DNA of 49,213 nt. Source: an uncultured Clostridia bacterium. Lineage in GTDB: Bacteria > Bacillota > Clostridia > TANB77 > CAG-508. The position numbers were made by a program, and so were the translations under genes. The stretch's first letter is position 1. The number at the start of each line of letters is the position of its first letter. Positions 40,741 to 49,213 of the stretch are shown piece after piece. The stretch lies in assembly GCA_934184665.1 (NCBI GenBank), contig CAKPSX010000010.1, positions 1 to 49,213 on the forward strand, given 5' to 3'. Under the pieces are notes generated by a model. That model had not been told where the DNA came from. It did no database searches and was given only the letters and a program-made list of their open reading frames with translations.

Positions 40741-40773
40741 AAAGAAAGTTCATATGAAGGAACTTTCTTTTCA
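40741..40773 (+). terminator. mazF terminator
   Basis: AAAGAAAGTTC (40741-40751) pairs perfectly with GAACTTTCTTT (40760-40770) across an 8-base loop. It lies 5 bases after the stop codon. Confidence 0.85.
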
Positions 40774-40831
40774 AATTGCAAAATAACTACATTCAAGACA
40801 TGTCTGAACTTTAGCTATTTTTAATTTTTTC

Positions 40832-40860
40832 TTTACAATTGACATAAAATATGGTATAAT
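40832..40860 (+). promoter_or_regulatory. Promoter of the ABC ATPase gene
   Basis: TTTACA (40832-40837), a 17-base spacer and a perfect TATAAT (40855-40860). A TTGACA also overlaps at 40839-40844, but its spacing to the -10 is too short. Confidence 0.65.
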
Positions 40861-40918
40861 TTACCTGTAAGTAAAGGCTTTAGTGGAGTTTTTCCGACAC
40901 AATTGTGGAGGTGAAAAG

Positions 40919-42739
40919 ATGGAAAAACTAAAAAAGATTAAAAAATTCGTAAAGGAGGTTGTACATCTCGTAACAGGATTTTGCAAACCATTGAAAATTG
41001 CAGATGAGATCCTTGACATTCCTAAAAGTGTTAAGCGGATAGGATTCAGGACTGGTATCATCACCCTAGTGGCTACAGGAGTTGGGCTTGTATCATCGTT
41101 TATGTTACAAGCAACTAACATGGCGGTAGAAACAAAGTACATTCTTTTAGGAATAGTACTTTATATGTTCTATAAGGCTCAACAAATTATAACAGCCACA
41201 CTAAATATGGTGTGTGAGCCAAGAAAGGAGGAACTTGAGCTTTGTGTTGAGCAAGAAATTACTCTTTTAGGGAGTAAGATTATGTCCAAAACCTCAAACA
41301 AAATATTGAGGTATGAACCCAAAAAAAGAGTGTACGAAATCATGACGAACGAAAAGGTAGTCAACACTCTTAAAAGTTACATGCTAAATGCATGGAATGA
41401 AAAAATCAAGCACTTATTCGAGATAGTAAGAGTGATTGGTGTGGTACTAATGTTGGTCGTAGCAATTGTTATGAACAACAAAGTGCCTAATGGGTATTTC
41501 ACCTTAATGCTGATAATTTTTTCAGTATTAACGTTTTGTGTTACTGCGTACATTAACAGTAAGCAGAGCGAATATTGGTGTAATGAGAAAGAAGCAACTG
41601 AGAGAAGCGATGTTTTTCTCCATGACCTTATACGGGTTAATCCAATTGTTTCGCACGACGTAGATATGCGAATCAAAAAAATAAGAGAGGCATTATATAA
41701 TGTCAGAAAGAGTAAGACCAAGTTAAACCAAAAAGTTAACTCTGTATGGGTTGCTTTGATGGGTATAGAGCTCGTTGCTAGATATGGAATTATAATCACA
41801 TACCTGGCGACAATAAAATGGTCAACACTTACTTTAGCTGGAATTGCAGAAATAACTGCAATTTTGGCCGTGGTAGAAACGGCATTACTTCAAATAAGGA
41901 GTATTGCCCACATCCTTGCTAATCGTCAAGAAGCAATTCAGCGATTAGCTAAAATCAAAGACGATATTTCTTTGATTTTAAAGGTCTATCACAGGGAAAC
42001 TAAAAATGCTTCAACTAAAAAAGTGGAGCAAATATTAGTTAATCCATTTTCGATTTCCTATATTGAGGAGTCAGAGAATGACAGACCATTTGAGCTGAAA
42101 CTTGAAAACCAACTCACCATAAATAAAGGAGAAGTGGTACTTCTTTACGGTGCTTCTGGTTCTGGGAAATCAACATTCATGAAAATGTTGACTGGAAAAG
42201 TTCAACTCAAAGACAGTGAGGAAATTCCTACAACATCAAGATATCTTCTTTATGATGAAACGATGGGCTTTGGCAGTATGTCAATGTTTGATGAACTCTT
42301 CTGCTGCCAGGAAAAGCCAGACCTTTCAAGAATGCAAGGGATTTTAAAAAATCTCAATTTGTGGGATGAAATAAAATCCAATTGCGTGGATGTATGGACA
42401 TGGCTTGGAGAGAAACGGTACAACAAGTCACTGTCCAATGGTCAAAAACAAAGAATTGTTCTGGCTAAAATGTTGTATTGGATGGATGACAATATCGACG
42501 TCTTGGCATTGGATGAATGCACATCTGGACTTGACGACAAGTCAGATGTAGGAATCGCTAATGCTGAAAAAGTTTTGGAGTATATTGTAAGATATGCTAA
42601 CCAAGACAAGAAACGAATTGTCATAATCTCAACTCATCAGAATATAGATGGGTTCAAGGAAAATATAGCAAATGAAGCTAGAATACGTAGCTTAAAGTTT
42701 GTTAAGGAAGGAGAATGCAACATCATAAGAGAAATTTAA
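40919..42739 (+). CDS. ABC transporter with fused membrane and ATPase domains, atypical base composition
   Basis: 606 residues from ATG 40919, behind GGAGGTGA. The N-terminal half has about five or six hydrophobic segments (about 45-75, 80-100, 175-200, 205-225, 290-310, 315-335). The ATPase domain follows: Walker A GASGSGKST (about 420-428), signature LSNGQKQRI (normally LSGGQ), Walker B VLALDECTSGLD and an ISTHQ switch. This is the form of a half-transporter exporter, but the substrate is unknown. The codon use has clearly more G and C than its neighbours and many codons the rest of the window avoids, pointing to recent transfer. It has its own promoter and a perfect terminator, so it stands as an inserted single-gene unit. 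Confidence 0.8.
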   Translation: MEKLKKIKKFVKEVVHLVTGFCKPLKIADEILDIPKSVKRIGFRTGIITLVATGVGLVSSFMLQATNMAVETKYILLGIVLYMFYKAQQIITATLNMVCEPRKEELELCVEQEITLLGSKIMSKTSNKILRYEPKKRVYEIMTNEKVVNTLKSYMLNAWNEKIKHLFEIVRVIGVVLMLVVAIVMNNKVPNGYFTLMLIIFSVLTFCVTAYINSKQSEYWCNEKEATERSDVFLHDLIRVNPIVSHDVDMRIKKIREALYNVRKSKTKLNQKVNSVWVALMGIELVARYGIIITYLATIKWSTLTLAGIAEITAILAVVETALLQIRSIAHILANRQEAIQRLAKIKDDISLILKVYHRETKNASTKKVEQILVNPFSISYIEESENDRPFELKLENQLTINKGEVVLLYGASGSGKSTFMKMLTGKVQLKDSEEIPTTSRYLLYDETMGFGSMSMFDELFCCQEKPDLSRMQGILKNLNLWDEIKSNCVDVWTWLGEKRYNKSLSNGQKQRIVLAKMLYWMDDNIDVLALDECTSGLDDKSDVGIANAEKVLEYIVRYANQDKKRIVIISTHQNIDGFKENIANEARIRSLKFVKEGECNIIREI

Positions 42740-42751
42740 TATTTTTTAGGT

Positions 42752-42780
42752 AAGAAGGTGCTTTTGCACCTTCTTAATTA
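42752..42780 (+). terminator. Terminator of the ABC ATPase gene
   Basis: AAGAAGGTGC (42752-42761) pairs perfectly with GCACCTTCTT (42766-42775) across a 4-base T loop, followed by AATTATT. Confidence 0.85.
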
Positions 42781-42838
42781 TTATGCTAAGTGTTCTCAAA
42801 AATAATACAAAAGCATAAAATTACATGAGGTGAGTTTT

Positions 42839-44614
42839 GTGCAAATATCGTTAACAAACAAAAAAAAGATGAAAAATGCACTGTTTATAGTAATAATAAT
42901 ATTTATATTACTAACAATCAGGTTAGGATATATACAATTAGTATGGGGAGCAGAATTAAGTTGTAAAGCAGGAGAACAGCAATCTCAAAGCAGAAATGTA
43001 ACAGCCAAAAGAGGAACAATATATGATAGTACAGGTAAACATGTATTAGCAACGAGTTCTAGTGTTGAAGCAGTAACAGTTAATCCAACAAATATTGCGG
43101 CAGAAAACAAAGAAAAAGTTGCCAATAAACTGAGCGAAATATTTGAACTTGACTATGAAAAAGTATACAAAAAAGTAAGTAAAAGAAGCTCAATAGAAAC
43201 TATAGCAAAAAGAGTGGAAAAAGAGAAAACAGATGAATTAAGGGAGTGGATGGAAGAAACAGGGATAACATCAGGAATAAATATTGATGAAGATTCAAAA
43301 AGATATTATCCATATGGAGATTTGGCAGCACAAGTAATAGGATTTTGCGGAAGTGATAATCAAGGACTAGATGGAGTTGAAGCAAAATATGATGATGAGC
43401 TAAAAGGCAAAAACGGAAAGATTGAAAGACAAACAAATGCAGCAGGAGAAAGTCTTGGCGGAGAAGACTATGTACCAGCAACAGACGGTAATAATCTGAT
43501 TTTAACAATAGATATGACAATACAATCAATAGTAGAAAAATACTTGGAAGAAGCTTGTATAGATAATATTTGCACAGATGGTGGAAGCATAATTGCAATG
43601 AATCCTCAAAATGGAGATATACTTGCAATGGCAACATATCCAAGTTATAATTTAAATACACCATATGAACCAAACACTGATGATGTGAAAAGTGCATGGG
43701 AAGGCATGGATCAAGAATCTAGAACAGCAACATTACAAGGAATGTGGAGAAATAAAGCGATATCAGATACATATGAACCAGGTTCAGTATTTAAAACAGT
43801 CACAGCATCTGCAGCACTAGAAGAAGGATATGTAACAGATATTGACCAAAGTGGGCAATTTTGTTGCACAGGAGGAATAGAAGTTGCAGGAACAAGAATA
43901 AAATGCTGGAGATATTATAGACCACATGGTTCTGAAAGCCTAAGACAAGGATTAATGAATTCTTGCAATCCTGTATTTATTGGATTAGGGCAAAAAATAG
44001 GTGTAACAAAATATTATGAATATTTAAGAAAATTTGGATTATTTTCTAAAACAGGGATACAACTTCCTGGTGAAGCGAATAGTATATTTGTAAAAGAAGA
44101 AAAAGCAGGACCAGTAGAATTAGCAACAATAAGTTTTGGGCAAAGATTTGAAATCACTCCATTACAAATGGTTACAGCAGTATCATCTATCGCCAATAAA
44201 GGAACATATATAAAACCTAGAATTGTAAGAAGCATACAAAATAGTACAACAGGAGAAATAACAGATATGCCAATAGAAACAGGTGAACAAATAATATCAA
44301 AAGAAAATGCTGAAAAGGTATTAAGCATGATGAATAGTGTTGTATCAGAAGGAACTGGGAAAAATGCTAGAGTAGAAGGATATGAGGTAGGTGGAAAAAC
44401 AGGGACATCAGAAGATGGAGTTAACACAGGTAAATATGTTACATCATTTTGTGGTGTCGCAGAAACAGATAATCCTGAAATTGTACTACTAATCACTCTA
44501 TATAATCCTACCGGAGAAGGAGGGCATCAAGGAGGAGGTGTTGCAGCACCAGTTGGAGGACAGATTTTAAGTGAAGTTTTGCCATATATGGAAGAAATGA
44601 AAAAAGCAAACTAA
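42839..44614 (+). CDS. Class B penicillin-binding protein (FtsI/SpoVD/PBP2-like transpeptidase)
   Basis: 591 residues from GTG 42839 (GAGGTGA about 6 bases upstream; a GTG at 42830 overlaps that site). One transmembrane helix (about 13-33) is followed by a dimerisation/pedestal domain (from residue 50, RNVTAKRGTIYD, the class B signature). The transpeptidase domain has SVFK within YEPGSVFKTVTA (SxxK), SCN within MNSCNPVF (SxN) and KTGT within GGKTGTSED. It cross-links peptidoglycan outside the membrane, probably with a SEDS partner such as RodA. There is no C-terminal PASTA domain, which argues against typical SpoVD. It is followed by ddl, another wall gene. Confidence 0.9.
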   Translation: MQISLTNKKKMKNALFIVIIIFILLTIRLGYIQLVWGAELSCKAGEQQSQSRNVTAKRGTIYDSTGKHVLATSSSVEAVTVNPTNIAAENKEKVANKLSEIFELDYEKVYKKVSKRSSIETIAKRVEKEKTDELREWMEETGITSGINIDEDSKRYYPYGDLAAQVIGFCGSDNQGLDGVEAKYDDELKGKNGKIERQTNAAGESLGGEDYVPATDGNNLILTIDMTIQSIVEKYLEEACIDNICTDGGSIIAMNPQNGDILAMATYPSYNLNTPYEPNTDDVKSAWEGMDQESRTATLQGMWRNKAISDTYEPGSVFKTVTASAALEEGYVTDIDQSGQFCCTGGIEVAGTRIKCWRYYRPHGSESLRQGLMNSCNPVFIGLGQKIGVTKYYEYLRKFGLFSKTGIQLPGEANSIFVKEEKAGPVELATISFGQRFEITPLQMVTAVSSIANKGTYIKPRIVRSIQNSTTGEITDMPIETGEQIISKENAEKVLSMMNSVVSEGTGKNARVEGYEVGGKTGTSEDGVNTGKYVTSFCGVAETDNPEIVLLITLYNPTGEGGHQGGGVAAPVGGQILSEVLPYMEEMKKAN

Positions 44615-44618
44615 AAAC

Positions 44619-44647
44619 TTTACTATAGAAATAATTTGTGATAAAAT
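44619..44647 (+). promoter_or_regulatory. ddl promoter
   Basis: TTTACT (44619-44624), a 17-base spacer and TAAAAT (44642-44647), about 70 bases before the ddl start. Confidence 0.5.
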
Positions 44648-44720
44648 ATAAAAATAATTTAGTAATAAAATTTATTAAATGAAAAAATGAGACTGTAAAA
44701 AACAGCAGAGAGGTGATTTT

Positions 44721-45725
44721 ATGATAAAGTTAGGAATTATACATGGTGGTGTTTCAACAGAACATGAAGTATCTGAAATGTCATCAAAATCTATAATGGA
44801 AAATTTAAATAAGGAAAAATATGATATATATGATATATATATCAATAAATATGGAAAATGGTTTGAACGAAAAGATGGAAAAGAAGAAGAAATATATAAT
44901 CTTATATGGTATTTAAAAGAATTAGATGTAGTATTCCCAGTTTTACATGGACTATGGGGAGAAGATGGAACAATCCAAGGAATGCTAGAAATGCTACAAG
45001 TTCCATATGTTGGCTGTGGTGTATTAGCATCAAGTGTTGGAATGGATAAAGTTTATGCAAAAATAATATTTGATAAAGCAGGAATAAATCAGACCCCGTA
45101 TGTATATGTATACAAGAAAAAAGATGGATACATAATAATAAATGAAAATTTTGATGAAGAAGAATTTAAATTAGAAAAGATAACATCAAAATTAAAATTT
45201 CCAATGTTTGTTAAACCATCAAACTCAGGTTCATCAGTTGGAGTAAAGAAAGTAGAAAGTGCAGATGAATTAAAAGAAGCAATAGAATATGCTGGAAGAT
45301 ATGACTGTAAAATACTTGTAGAGCAAGGTGTAATAGGCAGAGAATTTGAATGTGCTATACTTGGAGAAGAAGAGGTCATTGCATCAACAATAGGTGAAAT
45401 AGCATCTGCAGAAGAGTACTATAGTTTTGATGCTAAATATAATATACCAGAATCAAAAACTATAATCCCTGCTAAAATAGATGAAAACATAATAAATGAA
45501 GTAAGAAGAATTGCAATAAAAGCATTTAAAGCAATAGATGGAAAAGGACTATCAAGAGTAGATTTCTTTGTAGAAAATGACACTAATAAAATATTTATAA
45601 ATGAAATAAATACAATGCCAGGATTTACAAAAATAAGTATGTATCCAAAATTATTTGAAGCAGTAGGTGTTTCATATTCTGAATTATTAGATAGATTAAT
45701 AGAAATACCTTTAAATAACAAGTAA
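44721..45725 (+). CDS. ddl: D-alanine--D-alanine ligase
   Basis: 334 residues. ATP-grasp family motifs appear in order: GGVSTEHEVSEMSS (N-terminal substrate loop), FPVLHGLWGEDGTIQGMLE, FVKPSNSGSSVGVKKV, and the metal-binding end GLSRVDFFVEN followed by FINEINTMPGFTKISMYPKLFE. It joins two D-Ala for the peptidoglycan stem peptide. The final residues (NTMPGFT) are typical of D-Ala-D-Ala rather than D-Ala-D-Lac enzymes, though specificity is not certain from sequence. The start has AGAGGTGA upstream. It is placed after a class B PBP gene, grouping wall-synthesis functions. Confidence 0.94.
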   Translation: MIKLGIIHGGVSTEHEVSEMSSKSIMENLNKEKYDIYDIYINKYGKWFERKDGKEEEIYNLIWYLKELDVVFPVLHGLWGEDGTIQGMLEMLQVPYVGCGVLASSVGMDKVYAKIIFDKAGINQTPYVYVYKKKDGYIIINENFDEEEFKLEKITSKLKFPMFVKPSNSGSSVGVKKVESADELKEAIEYAGRYDCKILVEQGVIGREFECAILGEEEVIASTIGEIASAEEYYSFDAKYNIPESKTIIPAKIDENIINEVRRIAIKAFKAIDGKGLSRVDFFVENDTNKIFINEINTMPGFTKISMYPKLFEAVGVSYSELLDRLIEIPLNNK

Positions 45726-45738
45726 TAAAAAATATAAT

Positions 45739-45770
45739 GCCGGAAATTTTACATATGTAAGGTTTTCGGC
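45739..45770 (+). other. Long hairpin after ddl without a T run
   Basis: The 32 bases from 45739 (GCCGGAAATTTTAC ...) to 45770 fold on themselves over about 16 pairs with several G-U pairs, centred on TTACATATGTAA. No T run follows, so it may be a weak terminator or an RNA stability element. Confidence 0.45.
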
Positions 45771-45854
45771 AATTTAACATATAAACAAAACATTGAAAAA
45801 AAATACTAAATATGATAATATAAGACAAGAAAAAAGAGCAAGAAGGTGAAAAAA

Positions 45855-48800
45855 TTGGCTGAGAATCAGAAAAGCAAAACTAGAAAAATAGAAGAAATAT
45901 TTAGTGATTATAAAACAACAAGTAATATAGCAGATGCACAAATAACTAAAATGAATTTAAACAAAAAGCTTAATACGCTTGAAATAGGATTATATTCAGA
46001 TGAATATATAGAAATAAAAGAAATATGGTATTTTGAAAAGTTCTTAAGAGAGAGATTTAGATTTGGACAAGTTCATATATTGATAAACTATAAAGATGGA
46101 ACATATATAAAAAGAGTTGATGATGAATGGAAAAACATAATATGTTTTATGGCACACAAATATCCATTGATGAAGCCACTATTGCTACTAAAAAGCACAA
46201 TAGAAATGGATGAGAAAAATCTTAATATATATATGCAAATAAAAGGTGCAGAATTTTTAAAAGCAAGAAAATTAGACAGAGAACTAGAAAATGTAATATC
46301 AAACCTATTTGGGAAAAGGTATAATATAAATATTGAAGAAAGATTAGCTGAAAAAGAAATTCAGGAATATAGAGAAAAGAAAAAAGAGATAGAGCAACAA
46401 GCTGTAAGTAAAGCAATGCATGAAATTCAAATGAGAGCATCACAAAAAGATGAACAACCACATGAAAATAATATTCCTGTACATAATTATTCAGAAGCAG
46501 ATATGCCACCAATTCCTGAGGGAGTATATAATGATGCAGATTATGCAATGCCAGTAGATGAAGGGTTAGGATATGCTCCTCCTACTGATGAATTACCACA
46601 AGCAGAAGACATAATTTTTGGAAAAGCCTCAAAGGCGAAAGAAAAGAAATTGAAGATAAAAGAAATAGATGCAAACTCAGGAAGAATTACATTAGAAGGA
46701 AGAGTAGTAAGTAGTGAGTGCAGGGAAACAAAAACAGGAAAAGGCATGTTAATTTTTGAATTATATGATGGAACAGGAATAATTACATGTAAATCTTTTG
46801 CGGAAAATGCAACAATAGGAAATCAGATATTAGAAAGAATAAAGACAGCAAAAGCAGTGAAAGCTACAGGAAAAGCTGGCTTAGACGCATATGCAGGTGA
46901 TATAACAGTAATGGCAAATATTATAGCAGAAGTAAGTGATGAAGGGTTACCACCATTACCAGAAGAAGATGAAGATACACCATTAATATTTGGCGCATCA
47001 CCTGTAATAAAAGAACCATTAATAAAAATAGCTGATTTAGGTATAGAATCAGGAAATGTATGTATTGATGGAGAAATACAAACATTGGAAGACAAAGAAA
47101 CAAAGACAGGAAAAGTAATATTAAGTATAGATATATATGATGGTACAAGTACAATGACTTGTAAAGCATTTTTACCAGGAAATAACGCAAAAAAAATAAT
47201 TAAAAGATTAAAGAACACGCCAGCAATTAAATTAGCAGGAAAAGCACAAATGGATACTTTTTCAAATGAACTAACAATAATGGCAAATACAATAATTGCC
47301 TCAGATGGATTAAAAAGAGAAATAAGAGAAGATAAAGCAGAGGTCAAAAGAGTAGAATTACATATGCATACAAAAATGAGTCAAATGGATGCAATGACAT
47401 CTGCTACAGATTTAATAAAAAGAGCAATGAAATGGGGAATGAAATCAATTGCAATAACAGATCATGGAGTTGTACAAGCATTCCCAGAAGCACATAAATT
47501 ACTAGGAAGAGATAATCCAGATATGAAAGTAATATATGGAGTTGAAGCATATCTTGTGCCAGAAAAAGAAAATTCAGTTACAAATGCAAAAGGACAAGAT
47601 TTAGATACAACATATTGTGTGCTTGACCTTGAAACAACTGGCTTTTCAGCTGTTACAGAAAAGATAACAGAAGTTGGTATAATGAAAGTAAAAAATGGAG
47701 AAGTAATAGATGAATTTTCATGTTTTGTGAATCCAGAAAAACCAATACCACAAAGAGTTGTAGAAGTAACAAATATTACTGATGATATGGTAAAGGATGC
47801 AGAAACAATAGACAAAGTATTTCCAAAGATATTAGAATTTCTTGGCGACTCAGTAGTAGTTGCACATAATGCAAAATTTGATGTTGGATTTTTAAAGCAA
47901 AATGCAAAAGTGCTTGGATATAATTTTGATTATACAGTATTAGATACTTTGGCACTTGCAAAAGATGTATTTCCAGAAATGAAGAAATATAAATTAGGTA
48001 AAATTGCAGATGCACTTGGAATTAAAGTTGAAGTTGCACATAGAGCATTAGATGATGTAGATACAACAGTAAAAGTATTTAATGTTATGTTAGAAAAACT
48101 AAGAAAAAGAGGAGTAACAAAACTTGAAGAAATTGATACAATAGGCAGAGATGAAGCAAGCAGAAAAGAAGAATTTAAAAAAGCAAGAACATATCATGCA
48201 ATAATTTTAGCAAAAAATTATATTGGGTTAAGGAACTTATATAAATTAGTATCATTGTCACATTTACATTACTTTTATAAAAAACCAAGAATACTAAAAA
48301 GTCTATACAAAAAGTATTCAGAAGGGCTTATATTAGGAAGTGCTTGTGAAGCAGGTGAATTATACCAAGCAATAGAAAAAGGAGCATCTGATGAAGAAAT
48401 AGAAAATATTGCAAGAGATTACGACTATTTAGAAATTCAACCAATAGGAAATAATGAGTTTTTGGTAAGAGATGAAATAGTACCAGACAGAGAATATTTG
48501 AGAGATATAAACAGAAAAATAGTTGAACTTGGAGAAAAACTAAACAAGCCAGTTGTTGCAACATGTGATGTACACTTTTTAGACCCACAAGATGAAATAT
48601 ATAGAAGAATTTTAGAAGCGGGACAAGGATACAAAGATGCAGACAATCAGGCACCATTATATCTTAGAACAACAGAAGAAATGCTTGAAGAGTTTAGTTA
48701 TCTTGGAGAAGAAAAGGCATATGAGGTCGTAGTTACAAACACAAATAAAATATCAGATATGTGTGATAGAATAAGCCCAATATCTCCTGAAAAATGTCCT

Positions 48801-49213
48801 CCACATATACCAGGATGTGAAGAAACAATAAAGAAAATTGCATATTCAAAAGCATATGAATTATATGGAGACCCATTACCAGAAATAGTACAAACAAGAC
48901 TTGATAAAGAACTAGATTCTATCATAAGAAATGGATTCTCGGTTATGTACATAATAGCACAAAAATTGGTATGGAAATCTAATGAAGATGGATATATTGT
49001 AGGTTCAAGAGGTTCAGTAGGTTCATCATTTGTCGCAAACATGACAGGAATAACAGAAGTAAACTCATTACCAGCACATTATAGATGTCCTAACTGTAAA
49101 TATTCAGACTTCACAGATTATGGATATCAAAACGGATTTGACTTACCAGATAAGCAATGTCCTAAATGTGGTCATGCTCTAGCAAAAGATGGAATGGATA
49201 TACCATTTGAAAC
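45855..49213 (+). CDS. polC: DNA polymerase III alpha subunit, PolC type (3' end outside window)
   Basis: About 1119 residues are visible; full PolC is usually about 1430-1450. It starts at TTG 45855 with AAGGTGA 7 bases upstream. Domains in order: an N-terminal domain (1-250), an OB fold (about 275-355, containing ECRETKTGKGMLIFELYDGT), a second OB-like fold (about 399-480, with KETKTGKVILSIDIYDGT), the PHP first part (RVELHMHTKMSQMDAM), an inserted DEDD exonuclease (VLDLETTGF to HRALDDV) and the PHP remainder. The visible end is the palm region with a four-Cys zinc ribbon (CPNCKYSDF ... CPKCGHAL). It is the replicative polymerase of low-GC Firmicutes. The duplicated OB fold is unusual. Confidence 0.95.
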   Translation, partial: MAENQKSKTRKIEEIFSDYKTTSNIADAQITKMNLNKKLNTLEIGLYSDEYIEIKEIWYFEKFLRERFRFGQVHILINYKDGTYIKRVDDEWKNIICFMAHKYPLMKPLLLLKSTIEMDEKNLNIYMQIKGAEFLKARKLDRELENVISNLFGKRYNINIEERLAEKEIQEYREKKKEIEQQAVSKAMHEIQMRASQKDEQPHENNIPVHNYSEADMPPIPEGVYNDADYAMPVDEGLGYAPPTDELPQAEDIIFGKASKAKEKKLKIKEIDANSGRITLEGRVVSSECRETKTGKGMLIFELYDGTGIITCKSFAENATIGNQILERIKTAKAVKATGKAGLDAYAGDITVMANIIAEVSDEGLPPLPEEDEDTPLIFGASPVIKEPLIKIADLGIESGNVCIDGEIQTLEDKETKTGKVILSIDIYDGTSTMTCKAFLPGNNAKKIIKRLKNTPAIKLAGKAQMDTFSNELTIMANTIIASDGLKREIREDKAEVKRVELHMHTKMSQMDAMTSATDLIKRAMKWGMKSIAITDHGVVQAFPEAHKLLGRDNPDMKVIYGVEAYLVPEKENSVTNAKGQDLDTTYCVLDLETTGFSAVTEKITEVGIMKVKNGEVIDEFSCFVNPEKPIPQRVVEVTNITDDMVKDAETIDKVFPKILEFLGDSVVVAHNAKFDVGFLKQNAKVLGYNFDYTVLDTLALAKDVFPEMKKYKLGKIADALGIKVEVAHRALDDVDTTVKVFNVMLEKLRKRGVTKLEEIDTIGRDEASRKEEFKKARTYHAIILAKNYIGLRNLYKLVSLSHLHYFYKKPRILKSLYKKYSEGLILGSACEAGELYQAIEKGASDEEIENIARDYDYLEIQPIGNNEFLVRDEIVPDREYLRDINRKIVELGEKLNKPVVATCDVHFLDPQDEIYRRILEAGQGYKDADNQAPLYLRTTEEMLEEFSYLGEEKAYEVVVTNTNKISDMCDRISPISPEKCPPHIPGCEETIKKIAYSKAYELYGDPLPEIVQTRLDKELDSIIRNGFSVMYIIAQKLVWKSNEDGYIVGSRGSVGSSFVANMTGITEVNSLPAHYRCPNCKYSDFTDYGYQNGFDLPDKQCPKCGHALAKDGMDIPFE

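Noticed and set aside
43200..43697. 165-codon minus-strand frame inside the PBP gene
   Set aside because: Leucine/histidine-rich shadow of a conserved transpeptidase gene with no start signal.
45739..45770. Strong ddl terminator
   Set aside because: The stem is good, but no T run follows on either strand, so it is listed only as a hairpin.

Overview
The window is AT-rich, tightly packed bacterial DNA with Clostridia-type gene content: paired M16 peptidases (YfmF/YfmH), PolC with a PHP/exonuclease architecture, MinD/MinE next to RodA, a Spo0E-like phosphatase, a CwlD cortex amidase and a DacF-type carboxypeptidase. It most likely comes from a spore-forming, anaerobic (NrdG), low-GC member of the Clostridia. 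No species can be named from the sequence alone.

Layout. Positions 1-16935 are chromosomal backbone: the ftsH 3' end, small membrane and surface proteins, nrdG, rpsU, yfmF-yfmH, a spo0E-like gene with a Spo0A-box-like site, a 22-residue hydrophobic peptide gene, tRNA-Cys and tRNA-Gly, dacF, a 1498-residue surface protein with five repeat domains, an Ig-like membrane protein, a GGDEF protein and a CorC/CNNM-type protein. Positions 35280-49213 resume the backbone: cwlD, minD-minE-rodA-dus, a GerS-like candidate, mazF, an ABC ATPase of foreign composition, a class B PBP, ddl and the start of polC.

Between them lies about 18 kb of accessory DNA inserted at the cwlD gene. The left boundary cuts cwlD after its 57th codon (17228). 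The boundary beside two large serine recombinases (32953-32965) carries the same 13-bp core. Joining the two element ends recreates an attP-like site with inverted arms (GGTTAATAA / TTATTAACC). This defines element A, about 15.7 kb. A second, decayed segment (about 32958-35159) follows, with its own P'-like arm and several broken genes. Then a second copy of the target-gene start, about 98% identical to the first, restores a complete cwlD.

Element A carries mobility genes (a replication-type HTH protein, TnpV, an Xre regulator with three matching operator-like sites, and two serine recombinases, one frameshifted). It also carries a 12-gene cargo block at 19552-29287. Inside that block, eight tightly spaced genes (22298-29287) start from a promoter that overlaps a dyad just downstream of a LysR gene. 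They encode a radical SAM/SPASM-like enzyme, an MTAP-like nucleoside phosphorylase homologue lacking its phosphate-binding motifs, a nucleoside deoxyribosyltransferase-like enzyme, an HprK-like kinase, an alpha/alpha-barrel cyclase-like protein, a U32 (pyrimidine-hydroxylase-type) protein, a cytidine/blasticidin-deaminase-like enzyme and a small pyrophosphatase-like protein. Upstream are NUDIX, methyltransferase and CYTH genes. The combination looks like a mobile pathway that builds or remodels a nucleoside-derived metabolite. I do not recognise it as a described system, and it is the main discovery candidate here.
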